DNA of 64,000 nt from Psychroserpens algicola (GCF_014526325.1 NZ_JACNMJ010000005.1:62001-126000), one strand, 5' to 3'. Shown: positions 1-9,731, counted from the first letter of the stretch. Made by a program: numbers and translations. Notes: generated by a model from the sequence alone, not told the origin.

Positions 1-124
1 CAAATTTAAGTAATTTTTGTAAATTACCAATAATTATTTTCTTTTTTTATTTTAATTAAAAATGTAACGTTTGAATACAAATGTACACTAACCAATCATA
101 TTAACTAAATAATCAACTCAAACT

Positions 125-640
125 ATGGAATCAGTAAAAATATCAACTGGTAAATTTGGAATGAATTACGGCATCATCTTAGGTGTTGTCATGATTGCCC
201 TTTCTGTTATAGGCTATGTTACAGGACAAACATTAGAAGGTGCGCAATGGCCGCAATTATTGTATTACATTATCTTTCCGGTAGTAATCATTTTTGCGAT
301 AAGTAAATACAAAAAGCATAATGCTAATACCTTAACTTTAGGAGAAGCTATTAAATTAGGTGTCATAATCGCTATGATTAGTGCCATTGTATATATCATT
401 TATGGTTTGCTATTTAATTATGTAATTGACCCAGAGTTTATGGGACAAATGAAAGAAGTCGTAAGAGATCAAATGCTCGAAAACCCGAACTTAACTCAAG
501 ATCAGGTCGACCAACAAATGGTTTGGGTAGAAAAAATGATGAGTCCAGTAATCGGTTCAGCGTTTTGGATTGCTGCCAGTGCTATTTTTGGATTAATCTG
601 GTCATTAATTGGCGGATTAGTAATGAAAAGCAGTCAATAG
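125..640 (+). CDS. DUF4199 family membrane protein
   Basis: A 171-aa integral membrane protein of the DUF4199 family, which is widespread in Bacteroidota and has no known biochemical function. Hydrophobic segments lie near residues 14-35, 43-61, 74-97 and 140-168. Between the third and fourth is a polar stretch rich in Met, Gln and Glu (about 103-137) that would be a soluble loop. The glycosyltransferase gene follows after 54 bp on the same strand, a pairing often seen in flavobacteria, but that gene has its own promoter-like box. The 124 bp before the start are AT-rich and show no clear box or hairpin. Family assignment is confident; function is unknown. Confidence 0.88.
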   Translation: MESVKISTGKFGMNYGIILGVVMIALSVIGYVTGQTLEGAQWPQLLYYIIFPVVIIFAISKYKKHNANTLTLGEAIKLGVIIAMISAIVYIIYGLLFNYVIDPEFMGQMKEVVRDQMLENPNLTQDQVDQQMVWVEKMMSPVIGSAFWIAASAIFGLIWSLIGGLVMKSSQ

Positions 641-661
641 TCAGAGCTTAAATAAATTCAG

Positions 662-669
662 TATTTTTG
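662..669 (+). promoter_or_regulatory. -7 box TATTTTTG before the glycosyltransferase gene
   Basis: A perfect match to the Bacteroidota -7 consensus TAnnTTTG, ending 25 bp before the ATG at 695. No clear TTG is seen at -33. It suggests that the glycosyltransferase can be transcribed separately from the DUF4199 gene. Confidence 0.5.
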
Positions 670-694
670 AACTTTAAACATTCAAAATCACTAA

Positions 695-1642
695 ATGAAT
701 ATATCAGTAGTCATACCACTACTTAACGAACAAGAATCATTATCAGAACTACACGATTGGATTGCTAAAGTTATGCAGTCCAATCGTTTTTCTTATGAAA
801 TCATTTTTATAGATGATGGTAGTACAGACGATTCCTGGTCAATTATTAAACAGTTATCTCATAAAGACACTAATGTTAAAGGGATTCGGTTTTTAAAAAA
901 CTTCGGAAAATCTCAAGCCTTACATGCTGGTTTCGCTAAAGCTGAAGGCGATGTTGTCATTACTATGGATGCCGATTTACAGGATAATCCTGAAGAAATA
1001 CCAGAGCTTTACAATATGATTATCGCTGAAAATTATGATTTAGTGTCTGGTTGGAAAAAGAAACGATACGACTCTGTGATCGCTAAAAACCTTCCGTCAA
1101 AACTATTTAATTGGGCTGCTCGTCGTACCTCAGGAGTTAAACTCAATGATTTTAATTGTGGACTAAAGGCCTACAACAAAAATGTTGTTAAGCATATTGA
1201 CGTTAATGGTGAAATGCATCGATATATCCCAGTGCTTGCTAAAAATGCTGGATTCACAAATATTGGCGAAAAGGTTGTACAACATCAAGCCCGAAAATAC
1301 GGTGAAACTAAATTTGGTATGGACAGATTTATTAATGGTTTTCTCGATTTAATAACCATTTGGTTTTTATCACGATTTGGTAAACGGCCTATGCATCTAT
1401 TTGGTGCTCTTGGTGTACTTATGCTGGCCATTGGTTTTGCTTTTGCTATCTATTTAGGAATTGACAAACTATTTCTTAATCCTTCTGGACGACTCATAAC
1501 CCAGCGTCCGCAATTTTATATTGCACTAACAACCATGATTTTAGGTTCACAATTTTTTGTTGCTGGTTTTTTAGGAGAAATTATATTACGTAGTAAAAGA
1601 GATAAAAACCGTTATTTGGTTAAGCAAGAACTCAATTTTTAA
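695..1642 (+). CDS. GT2 family glycosyltransferase (DPM1/GtrB-like)
   Basis: A 315-aa family 2 glycosyltransferase of the polyprenyl-phosphate type, which transfers a sugar from a nucleotide sugar to a lipid carrier at the inner face of the cytoplasmic membrane. The N-terminal GT-A domain starts with SVVIPLLNEQESL and carries FIDDGSTDDSW near residues 38-48 and the DxD metal site in TMDADLQDNP near 91-100. HQARKYGETKFG is the typical motif near the membrane boundary (about residues 200-212). Two transmembrane helices follow (about 232-257 and 275-298), as in GtrB and ArnC-like enzymes. Sugar and acceptor cannot be told from the sequence. The next gene is a phosphohexomutase, which would fit supply of sugar precursors, but it has a separate promoter box. 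Confidence 0.92.
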   Translation: MNISVVIPLLNEQESLSELHDWIAKVMQSNRFSYEIIFIDDGSTDDSWSIIKQLSHKDTNVKGIRFLKNFGKSQALHAGFAKAEGDVVITMDADLQDNPEEIPELYNMIIAENYDLVSGWKKKRYDSVIAKNLPSKLFNWAARRTSGVKLNDFNCGLKAYNKNVVKHIDVNGEMHRYIPVLAKNAGFTNIGEKVVQHQARKYGETKFGMDRFINGFLDLITIWFLSRFGKRPMHLFGALGVLMLAIGFAFAIYLGIDKLFLNPSGRLITQRPQFYIALTTMILGSQFFVAGFLGEIILRSKRDKNRYLVKQELNF

Positions 1643-1715
1643 GTTCAAGCGATTTATCGCAATCGTTTTAGACGAATTTATTAAAATCTTAATCACCCAA
1701 ACTAATTCATTTACT

Positions 1716-1723
1716 TACTTTTG
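1716..1723 (+). promoter_or_regulatory. -7 box TACTTTTG before the phosphohexomutase gene
   Basis: Perfect TAnnTTTG match ending 18 bp before the ATG at 1742, giving a leader of about ten bases. It probably drives the mutase-ABC exporter pair. Confidence 0.55.
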
Positions 1724-1741
1724 TAGTATAAATTTAAGACT

Positions 1742-3472
1742 ATGACACACATTGAACCTCAATTATTGGAACGCGTTAATACATGGCTGACGCCAACTTT
1801 TGATCAAGAGACTCAAAATCATATTAAACACTTAATTGCAAATAATACAAGTGAACTCAAAGAGAGCTTCTACAAAGATCTCGAATTTGGAACTGGTGGA
1901 ATGCGCGGCATTATGGGCATAGGCACCAATCGCATCAACAAATATACACTTGGTAAAAACACACAGGGATTAAGTAACTACCTGAAACAAACATTTCCTA
2001 ACGAAAAACTCAAAGTTGCAATCGCCTACGATTGTAGACATAACAGTCAAACTCTGGCTAAAGTTGTTGCAGACGTATTTTCTGCCAATGGTTTACAGGT
2101 ATATCTTTTTGAAGATTTAAGAGCGACTCCAGAATTGTCATTTGCAGTAAAACATTTAAACTGCCATTGTGGAATTGTACTTACAGCATCTCACAATCCT
2201 CCAGAATATAATGGTTACAAAGTATATTGGCAGGATGGCGGACAATTAGTACCTCCGCAAGATGCAGAAATTATTGCTGAAATTAATCGTTTAGAATATG
2301 CTGAAATTAAATTTGAAGCCAATGACACTAATATTGAATATATAGGCAAGACTGTTGATGATGTTTTCATTAACGAATCTGTAAAAAATGGAAGTTTTGA
2401 TACCGCTACCGAAGCTAGAGAAAATTTAAACGTTGTTTTCACTTCCTTACACGGAACTTCAATCACTGCTGTACCAGAAACCTTAAAACGTGCTGGTTAT
2501 ACCAAGGTTAATATTGTTGAAGAACAACGCGAGCCTAATGGTGATTTTCCAACAGTAAAATCTCCAAATCCTGAGGAACCTGAAGCCTTGAAAATGGCTA
2601 TGGAGTTAGCCAATAAAACTGATGGTGATATTGTTATAGGAACCGATCCTGATTGTGATCGTTTAGGTGTCGTTGTTAGAAACTTAGAAAATGAACTGGT
2701 TATTCTTAATGGAAACCAAACCATGTTACTTATGACTGATTTTCTATTAAAACAATGGAAAAATTCTGGCAAAATTAATGGCAATCAATTTATTGGTTCT
2801 ACGATAGTATCTACACCAATGATGGCGGTTTTAGCTGAAGCTTATAACGTTGAATGTAAAATTGGACTCACTGGTTTTAAATGGATTGCTAAAATGATTA
2901 AAGACTTTCCGCAACTTGATTTTATTGGTGGTGGAGAAGAAAGTTTCGGATTTATGGTTGGTGATTTCGTAAGAGATAAAGACGCTGTGACATCGACGCT
3001 ATTAGCTTGTGAAATTGCAGCTCAGGCAAAAGCTAAAGGCATTTCTATGTATAAAGAATTAATCGAATTGTACGTCGCTCATGGTTTTTATAAAGAGCGT
3101 TTAATTTCACTTACAAAAAAAGGTATTGAAGGTGCTCAGGAAATTAAGCAAATGATGATTGATGCTCGTGAAAATCCTTTAGAGGAAGTTAACGGTTCTA
3201 AAGTTATCCGAATTGAAGACTATCAATTATCAATAGTTAAAGATGTTATCTCAGGAAACACCTCAACCATTGATATCCCGAAGTCAAACGTACTCATTTA
3301 TTATACTGAAGACGGAAGTAAAATTGCTTTACGTCCAAGTGGAACCGAACCTAAAATAAAGTTCTACATAAGTGTAAATACAACATTAGACAATCTGGCA
3401 GCATTTAAATCTACGGAACAAAAATTGGAGACTCGTATTGACAATATTCTAAAGGATATGAATCTCGATTAA
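1742..3472 (+). CDS. Phospho-sugar mutase (phosphoglucomutase/phosphomannomutase)
   Basis: A 576-aa cytosolic alpha-D-phosphohexomutase that interconverts hexose 1- and 6-phosphates through a phosphoserine intermediate. All four signature sites are present in order: the phosphoserine loop [11 protein letters not shown] near residues 148-158, the metal loop GTDPDCDR near 300-307, the sugar-specificity loop GGGEESFG near 396-403 and the phosphate-binding loop RPSGTEPK near 530-537. Length matches the long Bacteroidota/Firmicutes PgcA-like group. Substrate preference (glucose or mannose) cannot be settled from sequence. The stop codon abuts the ATG of the ABC exporter with no gap, so the two are almost certainly translationally coupled. 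Confidence 0.94.
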   Translation: MTHIEPQLLERVNTWLTPTFDQETQNHIKHLIANNTSELKESFYKDLEFGTGGMRGIMGIGTNRINKYTLGKNTQGLSNYLKQTFPNEKLKVAIAYDCRHNSQTLAKVVADVFSANGLQVYLFEDLRATPELSFAVKHLNCHCGIVLTASHNPPEYNGYKVYWQDGGQLVPPQDAEIIAEINRLEYAEIKFEANDTNIEYIGKTVDDVFINESVKNGSFDTATEARENLNVVFTSLHGTSITAVPETLKRAGYTKVNIVEEQREPNGDFPTVKSPNPEEPEALKMAMELANKTDGDIVIGTDPDCDRLGVVVRNLENELVILNGNQTMLLMTDFLLKQWKNSGKINGNQFIGSTIVSTPMMAVLAEAYNVECKIGLTGFKWIAKMIKDFPQLDFIGGGEESFGFMVGDFVRDKDAVTSTLLACEIAAQAKAKGISMYKELIELYVAHGFYKERLISLTKKGIEGAQEIKQMMIDARENPLEEVNGSKVIRIEDYQLSIVKDVISGNTSTIDIPKSNVLIYYTEDGSKIALRPSGTEPKIKFYISVNTTLDNLAAFKSTEQKLETRIDNILKDMNLD

Positions 3473-5299
3473 ATGAATTACATAAAGAAACTTTTTCGCT
3501 TTATAATTCCTTACAAGCGTTATGGTATTTTAAATATTATAGCAAATGTATTTTACGCCTTGTTTAGTACTCTGGCTATGATATCATTAATGCCTATGCT
3601 GAAAGTATTATTTGGAGAAGGCGAAAAATTAACCCAAAAACCAATCTTTACTGGTTTTTCAAACATTAAGACTTTTGCCGAAGATTATATAAATTATATT
3701 ATCACAACAACATCTGAAATGCATGGGCCACAACGGTCTTTGCTATACATGATTGTCTTAATAATAAGTCTGTTCTTACTTAAAAATGTCTTTAATTATT
3801 TAGGCTTATACTTCATTACTTTTTTGCGCAACGGAGTTTTAAAAGATTTGAGAAATGAGATTTATGACAAGGTTACCAGCTTGCCCATTTCTTATTATTC
3901 AGAAAAGAAAAAAGGAGATATTATTGCCCGAATTTCGGGAGATGTCAACGAAGTAAAAGGATCACTACTGGCTATTTTAGAACTAATTGTAAAAGAGCCA
4001 TTAACGATTTTGTTTGCTATTATTGCCATGTTTATGATTTCGGTTAAACTCACCATTTTTGTGTTTATATTTATTCCAATTTCAGGGTTTATAATTTCAA
4101 GAATTGGAAAAAGTTTAAAGAAAAAGTCTAACCGCGTTCAAACTGAGCAAGGGATCTTTTTATCAACTTTAGAAGAGACACTTGGCGGACTCAAAGTGAT
4201 TAAGGGTTTTAATGCTGAAAAGCAATTTAATGAGACCTTTCAAAAATCAACTAATCGGTTTTATAATTTCTCAAACACACTGATGAATCGTCAAAACCTG
4301 GCTTCACCTATGAGTGAAGTTTTGGGGATTATTACAATTGCAGTCCTCCTCTGGTATGGTGGTAGTATGGTGCTCGTTGATCAAACCTTATCTGGTAGCG
4401 CGTTTATAATTTACATCGGTTTAGCATGGCAAATTTTAACACCAGCTAAAGCTATCAGCAAAGCAAGTTACAAAGTAAAGGCTGGAAATGCAGCTGCAGA
4501 CCGTATTCTCGAAATACTAGAAACGGAAAGCCCATTAAAGGATCGCGGAAATGCCATAGCCAAAAATGATTTCACGTCAGATATTTCAGTTGAAAATATT
4601 TCATTTAAATACGAAGATGATTTGGTACTTAAAAACTTCAGTATCAAAGTTCCAAAAGGAAAAAGTGTCGCTCTTGTTGGGCAATCTGGAAGCGGAAAAT
4701 CAACTATAGCCAATCTGGTTACACGTTTTTATGATGTTAATCAAGGACGCATCTCAATTGATGGAACAGATATTAGAGACCTTAAAAAACATTCACTCAG
4801 AAGCTTAATGGGTTTGGTAACTCAAGACTCAATTTTATTTAATGAGAGTATAAAAAACAACTTACGTATTGGTAAAGAAGATGCTACTGATGATGAAATT
4901 ATCGAGGCTTTGAAAATCGCTAATGCCTGGGAATTTGTAAAAGATTTACCTCAAGGTATTGACACTAATATAGGTGATTCTGGTGGTAAATTATCTGGTG
5001 GACAACAACAGCGTCTTAGTATTGCAAGAGCTGTTTTAAAGAATCCTCCAATCATGATTTTAGATGAAGCTACTTCTGCTTTAGATACTGAAAGTGAACG
5101 CTTAGTTCAAGATGCTTTAGAAAATATGATGAAAAACAGAACCTCTATTGTCATTGCGCACAGACTATCTACGATTCAAAATGCAGATGAAATTATTGTT
5201 ATGCATAAAGGTGAAATCGCCGAACAAGGCACACATGCACAACTCATAGCAAAACAAGGCGTCTATAAAAAATTAGTCGATATGCAAAGTTTTGAATAA
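3473..5299 (+). CDS. ABC exporter, fused permease and ATPase (MsbA-like)
   Basis: A 608-aa half-transporter with an N-terminal six-helix permease domain (about residues 15-330) and a C-terminal nucleotide-binding domain. Walker A GQSGSGKST is near residue 403, the signature LSGGQQQR near 506, Walker B IMILDEATS near 526 and the switch histidine in IAHRLS near 563. It would act as a homodimer in the inner membrane. Relatives in this group are usually annotated as lipid A or multidrug exporters; the substrate is not evident. It starts directly after the mutase stop codon and is followed by a strong hairpin, so it ends that transcript. Confidence 0.94.
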   Translation: MNYIKKLFRFIIPYKRYGILNIIANVFYALFSTLAMISLMPMLKVLFGEGEKLTQKPIFTGFSNIKTFAEDYINYIITTTSEMHGPQRSLLYMIVLIISLFLLKNVFNYLGLYFITFLRNGVLKDLRNEIYDKVTSLPISYYSEKKKGDIIARISGDVNEVKGSLLAILELIVKEPLTILFAIIAMFMISVKLTIFVFIFIPISGFIISRIGKSLKKKSNRVQTEQGIFLSTLEETLGGLKVIKGFNAEKQFNETFQKSTNRFYNFSNTLMNRQNLASPMSEVLGIITIAVLLWYGGSMVLVDQTLSGSAFIIYIGLAWQILTPAKAISKASYKVKAGNAAADRILEILETESPLKDRGNAIAKNDFTSDISVENISFKYEDDLVLKNFSIKVPKGKSVALVGQSGSGKSTIANLVTRFYDVNQGRISIDGTDIRDLKKHSLRSLMGLVTQDSILFNESIKNNLRIGKEDATDDEIIEALKIANAWEFVKDLPQGIDTNIGDSGGKLSGGQQQRLSIARAVLKNPPIMILDEATSALDTESERLVQDALENMMKNRTSIVIAHRLSTIQNADEIIVMHKGEIAEQGTHAQLIAKQGVYKKLVDMQSFE

Positions 5300-5607
5300 C
5301 AAAAACTTAGTATCAAGTTTGAAAACTTCATGAATAACTGAGTTTTGCTTATCATAAGCTCTTGAAACCAGAAAAGGATGCAACTTTATGTTGCATCCTT
5401 TTCATTTTATTGTCATCATTTGGGGACAATGACAATACTTAAGTAGGTTAGGCTGAGACAAACATAATTTAAATAAATGGTCTATGCAAGAAAAAAATGC
5501 ATTTCATCGTTATTTTTTACTTTTAATCGATGTTTTTAATTGCACATATCTAATTATCAAGTATTTATAAAATATATTATTTTTCATTAAACTTTCTGTA
5601 CATTGAA
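5300..5607. other. Gene-free 308 bp between the ABC exporter and the first ECF sigma gene
   Basis: Holds the terminator at 5372-5402 and a second, weaker inverted repeat TTGTCAT/ATGACAA at 5410-5416 and 5429-5435. The rest is AT-rich leader DNA before the sigma gene. No open reading frame worth calling was seen, and no TAnnTTTG box or copy of the CACAAGT/CATCTAAA element found at the other sigma gene. Confidence 0.6.
5372..5402 (+). terminator. Intrinsic terminator after the ABC exporter gene
   Basis: A perfect 13-bp stem, AAAAGGATGCAAC with its complement, around a 5-nt loop TTTAT, located 72 bp after the stop codon and ending in a T run. Confidence 0.8.
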
Positions 5608-6174
5608 GTGTCTATAATAAAAACGTTTTTATTGGATAACGAACAAGATTTTATACACCGCTTAACGACTCCTTCTAGTAAAGAATTGGCTTTTAGAGAA
5701 TTATTATCACTCTATAAAGAGAAATTGTACTGGCATATTCGTCATATTGTGAAATCGCATGACGATGCTGATGATGTATTGCAAAATACTTTTATTAAGG
5801 TCTATAAAAATATTCATAACTTTAAAGGAGATAGTAAATTGTATTCTTGGATGTATCGCATTGCAACCAATGAATCGATAACACATATTAACAAAAATGC
5901 AAAGCGCTTAAATATTTCTGATGAGCAAACGCATCAACTCATGATAAATAACTTAAAAGCCGATGTTTATTTTGAAGGTGATGACATTCAGTATAAATTA
6001 CAACAGGCAATTTCCGTGTTACCTGAAAAGCAACAATTGGTATTTAATATGAGGTACTTTCAAGATATAAAATATAAAGATATGGCAGACATATTAGACA
6101 CAAGTGAAGGTGCTCTAAAAGCATCTTATCATATTGCCGTAAAAAAGATAGAAGCATTTTTAACTCAAGATTAA
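5608..6174 (+). CDS. ECF-type RNA polymerase sigma factor
   Basis: A 188-aa sigma-70 family protein of the extracytoplasmic function class, with only regions 2 and 4. Region 2 runs from about residue 25 to 92 and includes DDVLQNTFIKVYKNI and the -10 reading segment FKGDSKLYSWMYRIATNE. Region 4 (about 128-183) contains LPEKQQLVFNMRYFQ and the helix-turn-helix IKYKDMADILDTSEGALKASYHIAVKKI. The start is GTG; no in-frame ATG exists before region 2. It heads a three-gene unit with a one-TM protein and a Spy-like exported protein, the same order as at the second sigma locus near 13-14 kb. Confidence 0.93.
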   Translation: MSIIKTFLLDNEQDFIHRLTTPSSKELAFRELLSLYKEKLYWHIRHIVKSHDDADDVLQNTFIKVYKNIHNFKGDSKLYSWMYRIATNESITHINKNAKRLNISDEQTHQLMINNLKADVYFEGDDIQYKLQQAISVLPEKQQLVFNMRYFQDIKYKDMADILDTSEGALKASYHIAVKKIEAFLTQD

Positions 6175-6204
6175 ACCAATTACAGACTTTAGAGTCTTAA
6201 TGAT

Positions 6205-6711
6205 ATGAAACAGAAAAAATTAGATAGTCATATAACTTCAGGATTTAAAACCCCTAAGGATTACTTTTCTCAAGTAGAAGAGCAAATTCTAAATGAAGTA
6301 CATCTAAAAAAGAAGGTTGAAACATCTGGGTTTGATTTACCTGAGTCTTATTTTGAATCTCTTGAAGATCGTATTTTGGATCGCATAGAAACTAAAGATG
6401 ATGCCAAAGTCATTTCGATTTTTAATTGGAAAAAAGTGATTTATACATCTGCTGTTGCAGCATCCATAATATTAATATTTAATCTGTTTTATTCTTCGGA
6501 AACTATAACCTGGGAATCTATAGAAACAGCTTCTATCGAAAACTATATAGAACAAGAAGATTATACTGGCTATGAACTGGCCTCCCTTTTAACTGAAGAT
6601 GAACTCAACAAAGCAAATTTTATTGACAACCAAATACCTGAAAGTTCTCTTGAAAATTACTTAATAGAAACCATAGAAATTGAAGATTTAATTTTAGAAC
6701 AAGCTCAATAA
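6205..6711 (+). CDS. One-TM protein next to ECF sigma, possible anti-sigma factor
   Basis: A 168-aa protein without a family I can name. The N-terminal cytoplasmic part holds an internal repeat: GFKTPKDYFSQVEEQIL near residues 14-30 and GFDLPESYFESLEDRIL near 42-58. A single transmembrane helix follows (about 75-93), then an acidic extracytoplasmic tail. Position 30 bp after the sigma gene and the single helix suggest it restrains that sigma factor, but no zinc-binding anti-sigma motif (HxxxCxxC) is present, so this is inference from context. It is followed by the Spy-like gene in the same unit. Confidence 0.75.
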   Translation: MKQKKLDSHITSGFKTPKDYFSQVEEQILNEVHLKKKVETSGFDLPESYFESLEDRILDRIETKDDAKVISIFNWKKVIYTSAVAASIILIFNLFYSSETITWESIETASIENYIEQEDYTGYELASLLTEDELNKANFIDNQIPESSLENYLIETIEIEDLILEQAQ

Positions 6712-6759
6712 ATTATAATGGTCATCTTAGATATCGTAAAGATCAAAACATATACACCT

Positions 6760-7206
6760 ATGAAAAAAACATTTATATCACTATTTTTTATCGCTCTAAC
6801 TCTTAGTGCTTTCGGACAAAAGAAAGAGCGCCAAGAGCGTATTAAAGCTTTGAAAATAGCTTTCATTACCGAAAAGTTAGAACTAACTAAAGCTGAAGCT
6901 CAAAAATTCTGGCCAATCTACAACGCGTATGAGGACGAAACGGATATGCTTCGTCATAATGCTCGTGAAAAACGACGTGGCTTAAAAATGGAATCGCTTA
7001 GCGAAACTGAAGCAAAACAAGCATTGCAAGATTTTTTAGCTTTCGAAAAAGAGCAATTAAATTTAAAAACAGATTTAGTAGAAAGCTTATTAACAGCAAT
7101 TCCTGCAAAAAAAATCATTCTTCTTAAGATTGTAGAAGAACAATTTAAAAAGCAAATGCTGGAAGAGTTCCAAAAGCGACGTGAGAAATTTAAAAATAAA
7201 GGATAA
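6760..7206 (+). CDS. Exported Spy/CpxP-like protein, putative sensor for the ECF module
   Basis: A 148-aa protein with signal peptide MKKTFISLFFIALTLSAFG and a mature part that is almost entirely charged helix, including LTKAEAQKFWPIYNAYEDE and LLTAIPAKKIILLKIVEEQFKKQMLEEF. Flavobacterial relatives are commonly named sensor of ECF-type sigma factor and resemble the LTxxQ proteins Spy and CpxP. I use the ATG at 6760: a longer frame from 6718 would put 14 unlikely residues before a clean signal peptide. It is the third gene of the first ECF module and ends 4 bp from the convergent YCF48-like gene. Confidence 0.82.
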   Translation: MKKTFISLFFIALTLSAFGQKKERQERIKALKIAFITEKLELTKAEAQKFWPIYNAYEDETDMLRHNAREKRRGLKMESLSETEAKQALQDFLAFEKEQLNLKTDLVESLLTAIPAKKIILLKIVEEQFKKQMLEEFQKRREKFKNKG

Positions 7207-7210
7207 GAGT

Positions 7211-8332
7211 TTACTCTTTAAACGTTAATTTCGATAATCTACCGTTTCCTGCAGCATAAGCGACACTGTCATTTAAAAAGCGAATGGTATAAAAACCTTC
7301 ATCACTTAAATGCGTCCAGGAGTTACCTGCATCACTAGAATAATCGATACCGTTAAAACCAATAGCTACCAAGGCTTTACCTTCTCCATTTGGAACATAT
7401 TGCACACAACTCCTGTATCCAGGTGATTGATTTATTGCTACAAGTTGCCAAGTTTTTCCACCATCATGAGTTCTTATTTTATTAGCACTACTGTCAGCAG
7501 GTCTTGTATAGTCACCTCCAATGCCAAAGCCGTTTAATCTGTCATAAAAATCAATAGAATACATCCCAGTAGTTTCTAAACCCTGAACTATAGGTGTATC
7601 ATAAACTTCCCAGGTCTTACCTTTATCAGACGAATATAAAATACGACTCACTTTTCCGCCTGTAGCAATCCAAGTATGAGTTCCAACAATGGCAATATTA
7701 CTATCGCTTGCCGCAAAAGCAGCTTCACCTTCTTTAATTTTAGGCAGATCTTCACACAATAATTTTGTCCAGGTTTCTCCTCCATCTCGAGTAATAATGA
7801 TACTCATGCAATCCGCTGTAGGATCACCAATAGCAATGCCTTCATCATCATTCCAGAATTCCATAGCATCATAAAATGCTTTTGGGTGGTGTTCCTCATA
7901 CACTATTTTGTTTTTCTCTAAATCGGCATTAAGCTGATATAGTAATGCTGGAGAACCTATCGTGATACCAAAACCCTTTTCTTTTAAAGCACTTAAGGCT
8001 CTAAAGTTTAATTGTAGTGTATCATTAGACAAATTAATTTTGTGATGATAAAACGATTTCTCCTTTAGGCTGTCTACATGATTAATAAACGAATTCGGCA
8101 AAAGAATTCCAAACTCGCCTCGCGAGGTTAAGTACGTTGGTCCTATGGAGTCTACAAGCTCCAGAGCTCTTATATTAAGTGTCGAATCCTGAACTAGAGT
8201 TTCGATGTGTACACTTCTAAATTGTTTTAGTGATGGTAGCTGTTTTCTATAAGATGTATAACTCAATAATCCGTAGCACATGATACTCATAGTTACAATT
8301 GAGACAAACACCAATAACTTTTCTTTTTTCAT
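7211..8332 (-). CDS. YCF48-like exported protein with Asp-box (BNR) repeats
   Basis: A 373-aa predicted beta-propeller with an N-terminal membrane anchor or uncleaved signal (KKEKLLVFVSIVTMSIMCYGLL). Four Asp-box motifs are visible: TRDGGETWTKL, SSDKGKTWEVY, THDGGKTWQLV and SSDAGNSWTHL. Relatives are annotated as YCF48-related or oxidoreductase; no enzymatic motif is seen. The start is placed at the ATG at 8332; a longer frame to 8368 would run into the terminator hairpin of the upstream Sco operon. It lies head to tail behind that operon and converges with the first ECF module. Confidence 0.85.
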   Translation of the reverse strand: MKKEKLLVFVSIVTMSIMCYGLLSYTSYRKQLPSLKQFRSVHIETLVQDSTLNIRALELVDSIGPTYLTSRGEFGILLPNSFINHVDSLKEKSFYHHKINLSNDTLQLNFRALSALKEKGFGITIGSPALLYQLNADLEKNKIVYEEHHPKAFYDAMEFWNDDEGIAIGDPTADCMSIIITRDGGETWTKLLCEDLPKIKEGEAAFAASDSNIAIVGTHTWIATGGKVSRILYSSDKGKTWEVYDTPIVQGLETTGMYSIDFYDRLNGFGIGGDYTRPADSSANKIRTHDGGKTWQLVAINQSPGYRSCVQYVPNGEGKALVAIGFNGIDYSSDAGNSWTHLSDEGFYTIRFLNDSVAYAAGNGRLSKLTFKE

Positions 8333-8361
8333 AAACATGAGATTTTTATAAAAATAGAAAA

Positions 8362-8384
8362 GCTCCATGACATAATCACGAAGC
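8362..8384 (-). terminator. Terminator of the YHYH-YwqK-Sco transcript
   Basis: On the minus strand GCTTCGTGA pairs with TCATGGAGC (9 bp with G-U pairs) around TTATG, followed by a T-rich tract. It lies 45 bp after the Sco stop codon and resembles the terminator at 12413-12438. Confidence 0.65.
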
Positions 8385-8429
8385 CTTTCAAACTATTAAT
8401 CAGCAATACACTAATTAACATCAAACTAA

Positions 8430-9137
8430 TCACAATGTTTTATAATTTTCCTTTTTCAAAGCTTTAACATCGGTTATCAACTGCAACATTGAAGCGCGGT
8501 TTAAACCATTGTAAATCCCTCTAATATGTTTATGTTTATCGATGAGTAAAAAGTTTTCAGTATGTAAAAAATCATCTATATTTTTAGGTTCACCTAAATC
8601 ATTTTCAACAAAATACTGTGTTCTACCTAAATTATAAATCTCTAATTTATCACCTGTTACCAGATGCCATTTGTCATCTATAACGCCATGTTTATCAGCA
8701 TAATTTTTAAGAACTGAAACAGAATCTCTTGTTGGCGTAACTGTATGTGATAACAACAAAACGTCATCATCTTCTTTAAATTCTTCTTGAAGTTTAAACA
8801 TGTTTCCAGTCATTTGAGGACAAATTCCCGGACAGCTAGCAAAAAAGAAATCAGTAATATAAATCTTATTTTCAAACGTTTTTTGCGTAACCGTATCACC
8901 CAACTGATTGATGAATCTGAAATCAGGAATTTTATGAAATTGTTGTTCTTCATCTGTTCCTGGTGTTATCCATCTAGGCGTAAATGATTCTTCATTATAA
9001 TATGGCAAATACGCTACTCTGCTCGTTTCTTCAGTTTTAAAATGCTCTTTTTTATTTTGCTCTTTACAGCTCAAACAAACCAGAGTACAACCGATTAAAA
9101 CAAATGCAATTTTAATTCTCTTTAATAACTGTTTCAT
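8430..9137 (-). CDS. SCO1/SenC family copper lipoprotein
   Basis: A 235-aa thioredoxin-fold protein of the Sco family, which delivers copper to or reduces the CuA site of cytochrome oxidase, or serves in copper handling and redox sensing. A lipobox ending in LSC near residue 24 predicts a lipoprotein in the envelope. The copper site CPGIC with SCPGICPQM is present near residues 100-108, and the conserved histidine is in LHTENFLLID near 190. It overlaps the preceding YwqK gene by 26 bp and is the last gene of a unit that begins with a YHYH protein and an ECF-type promoter. The window's cbb3 oxidase has no CuA site, so this Sco may serve another oxidase or a sensing role. Confidence 0.93.
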   Translation of the reverse strand: MKQLLKRIKIAFVLIGCTLVCLSCKEQNKKEHFKTEETSRVAYLPYYNEESFTPRWITPGTDEEQQFHKIPDFRFINQLGDTVTQKTFENKIYITDFFFASCPGICPQMTGNMFKLQEEFKEDDDVLLLSHTVTPTRDSVSVLKNYADKHGVIDDKWHLVTGDKLEIYNLGRTQYFVENDLGEPKNIDDFLHTENFLLIDKHKHIRGIYNGLNRASMLQLITDVKALKKENYKTL

Positions 9138-9729
9138 TGTCTAACTTATAACAAGAATTAGCACGCATCATTCCGAAGATCCTTCCATTTTTAGCCTCAT
9201 AATTGACATACAGTTTACCATTAGGCAGCCAGGCTTTTTGAATACCATCTTCGACTCCATCTTTAAACCAAAGTAATTTAGAAAGCTCTCCATTTGAGTA
9301 CCATTGCTGCTCTTCGCCCTGCTTTTTACCATTTTCATAACTCACTTGCAATGCCAAATTTCCATTGTCCCAAAAACTTTTATACTGACCGGTTAATCTG
9401 TTTTGATGATAATAAGATACCATACGCAACACTCCATTTTCTGACCATCTTTGGGCAATACCTTGCCTTTTTCCCTTATAAAAGCCTAATTTTTCCATTA
9501 AAGTATCATTCTCGTGATATTTTAATGAATAGCCGTTATAAGGTTGATTGTGATAGTACCAAATGCCTTCTAATTGATTTAAGATTAAGTCTGACTTAAG
9601 AACTTCTTTAGTATCAATAGCAATTTTATCCCCTTCTTTTATGACAGCTGCGATATCTGATGGTTTCTGTATTGATGCGTTTTGACAACTCAATACACAA
9701 ATTAAAATTGCTACTACTACTTGCTTCAT
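9112..9729 (-). CDS. YwqK-family MORN-repeat lipoprotein
   Basis: A 205-aa exported protein with a lipobox (VLSC) near residue 15. The body consists of repeats of the W/YxNGxL type, such as WSENGVLRMVSYYHQNRLTG, WDNGNLALQVSYENGKKQG, WYSNGELSKLLWFKDGVEDG and WLPNGKLYVNYEAKNG. Databases often call these toxin-antitoxin system YwqK family antitoxin, but no toxin gene is adjacent and the name should not be taken as a function here. It begins 2 bp after the YHYH gene and overlaps the Sco gene, so all three are one transcript. Confidence 0.85.
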   Translation of the reverse strand: MKQVVVAILICVLSCQNASIQKPSDIAAVIKEGDKIAIDTKEVLKSDLILNQLEGIWYYHNQPYNGYSLKYHENDTLMEKLGFYKGKRQGIAQRWSENGVLRMVSYYHQNRLTGQYKSFWDNGNLALQVSYENGKKQGEEQQWYSNGELSKLLWFKDGVEDGIQKAWLPNGKLYVNYEAKNGRIFGMMRANSCYKLDNETVIKEN

Positions 9730-9731
9730 GA

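Noticed and set aside
9112-9729. Toxin-antitoxin system suggested by the YwqK family name
   Set aside because: No toxin-like gene is adjacent; the protein is a MORN-repeat lipoprotein in an operon with YHYH and Sco genes.
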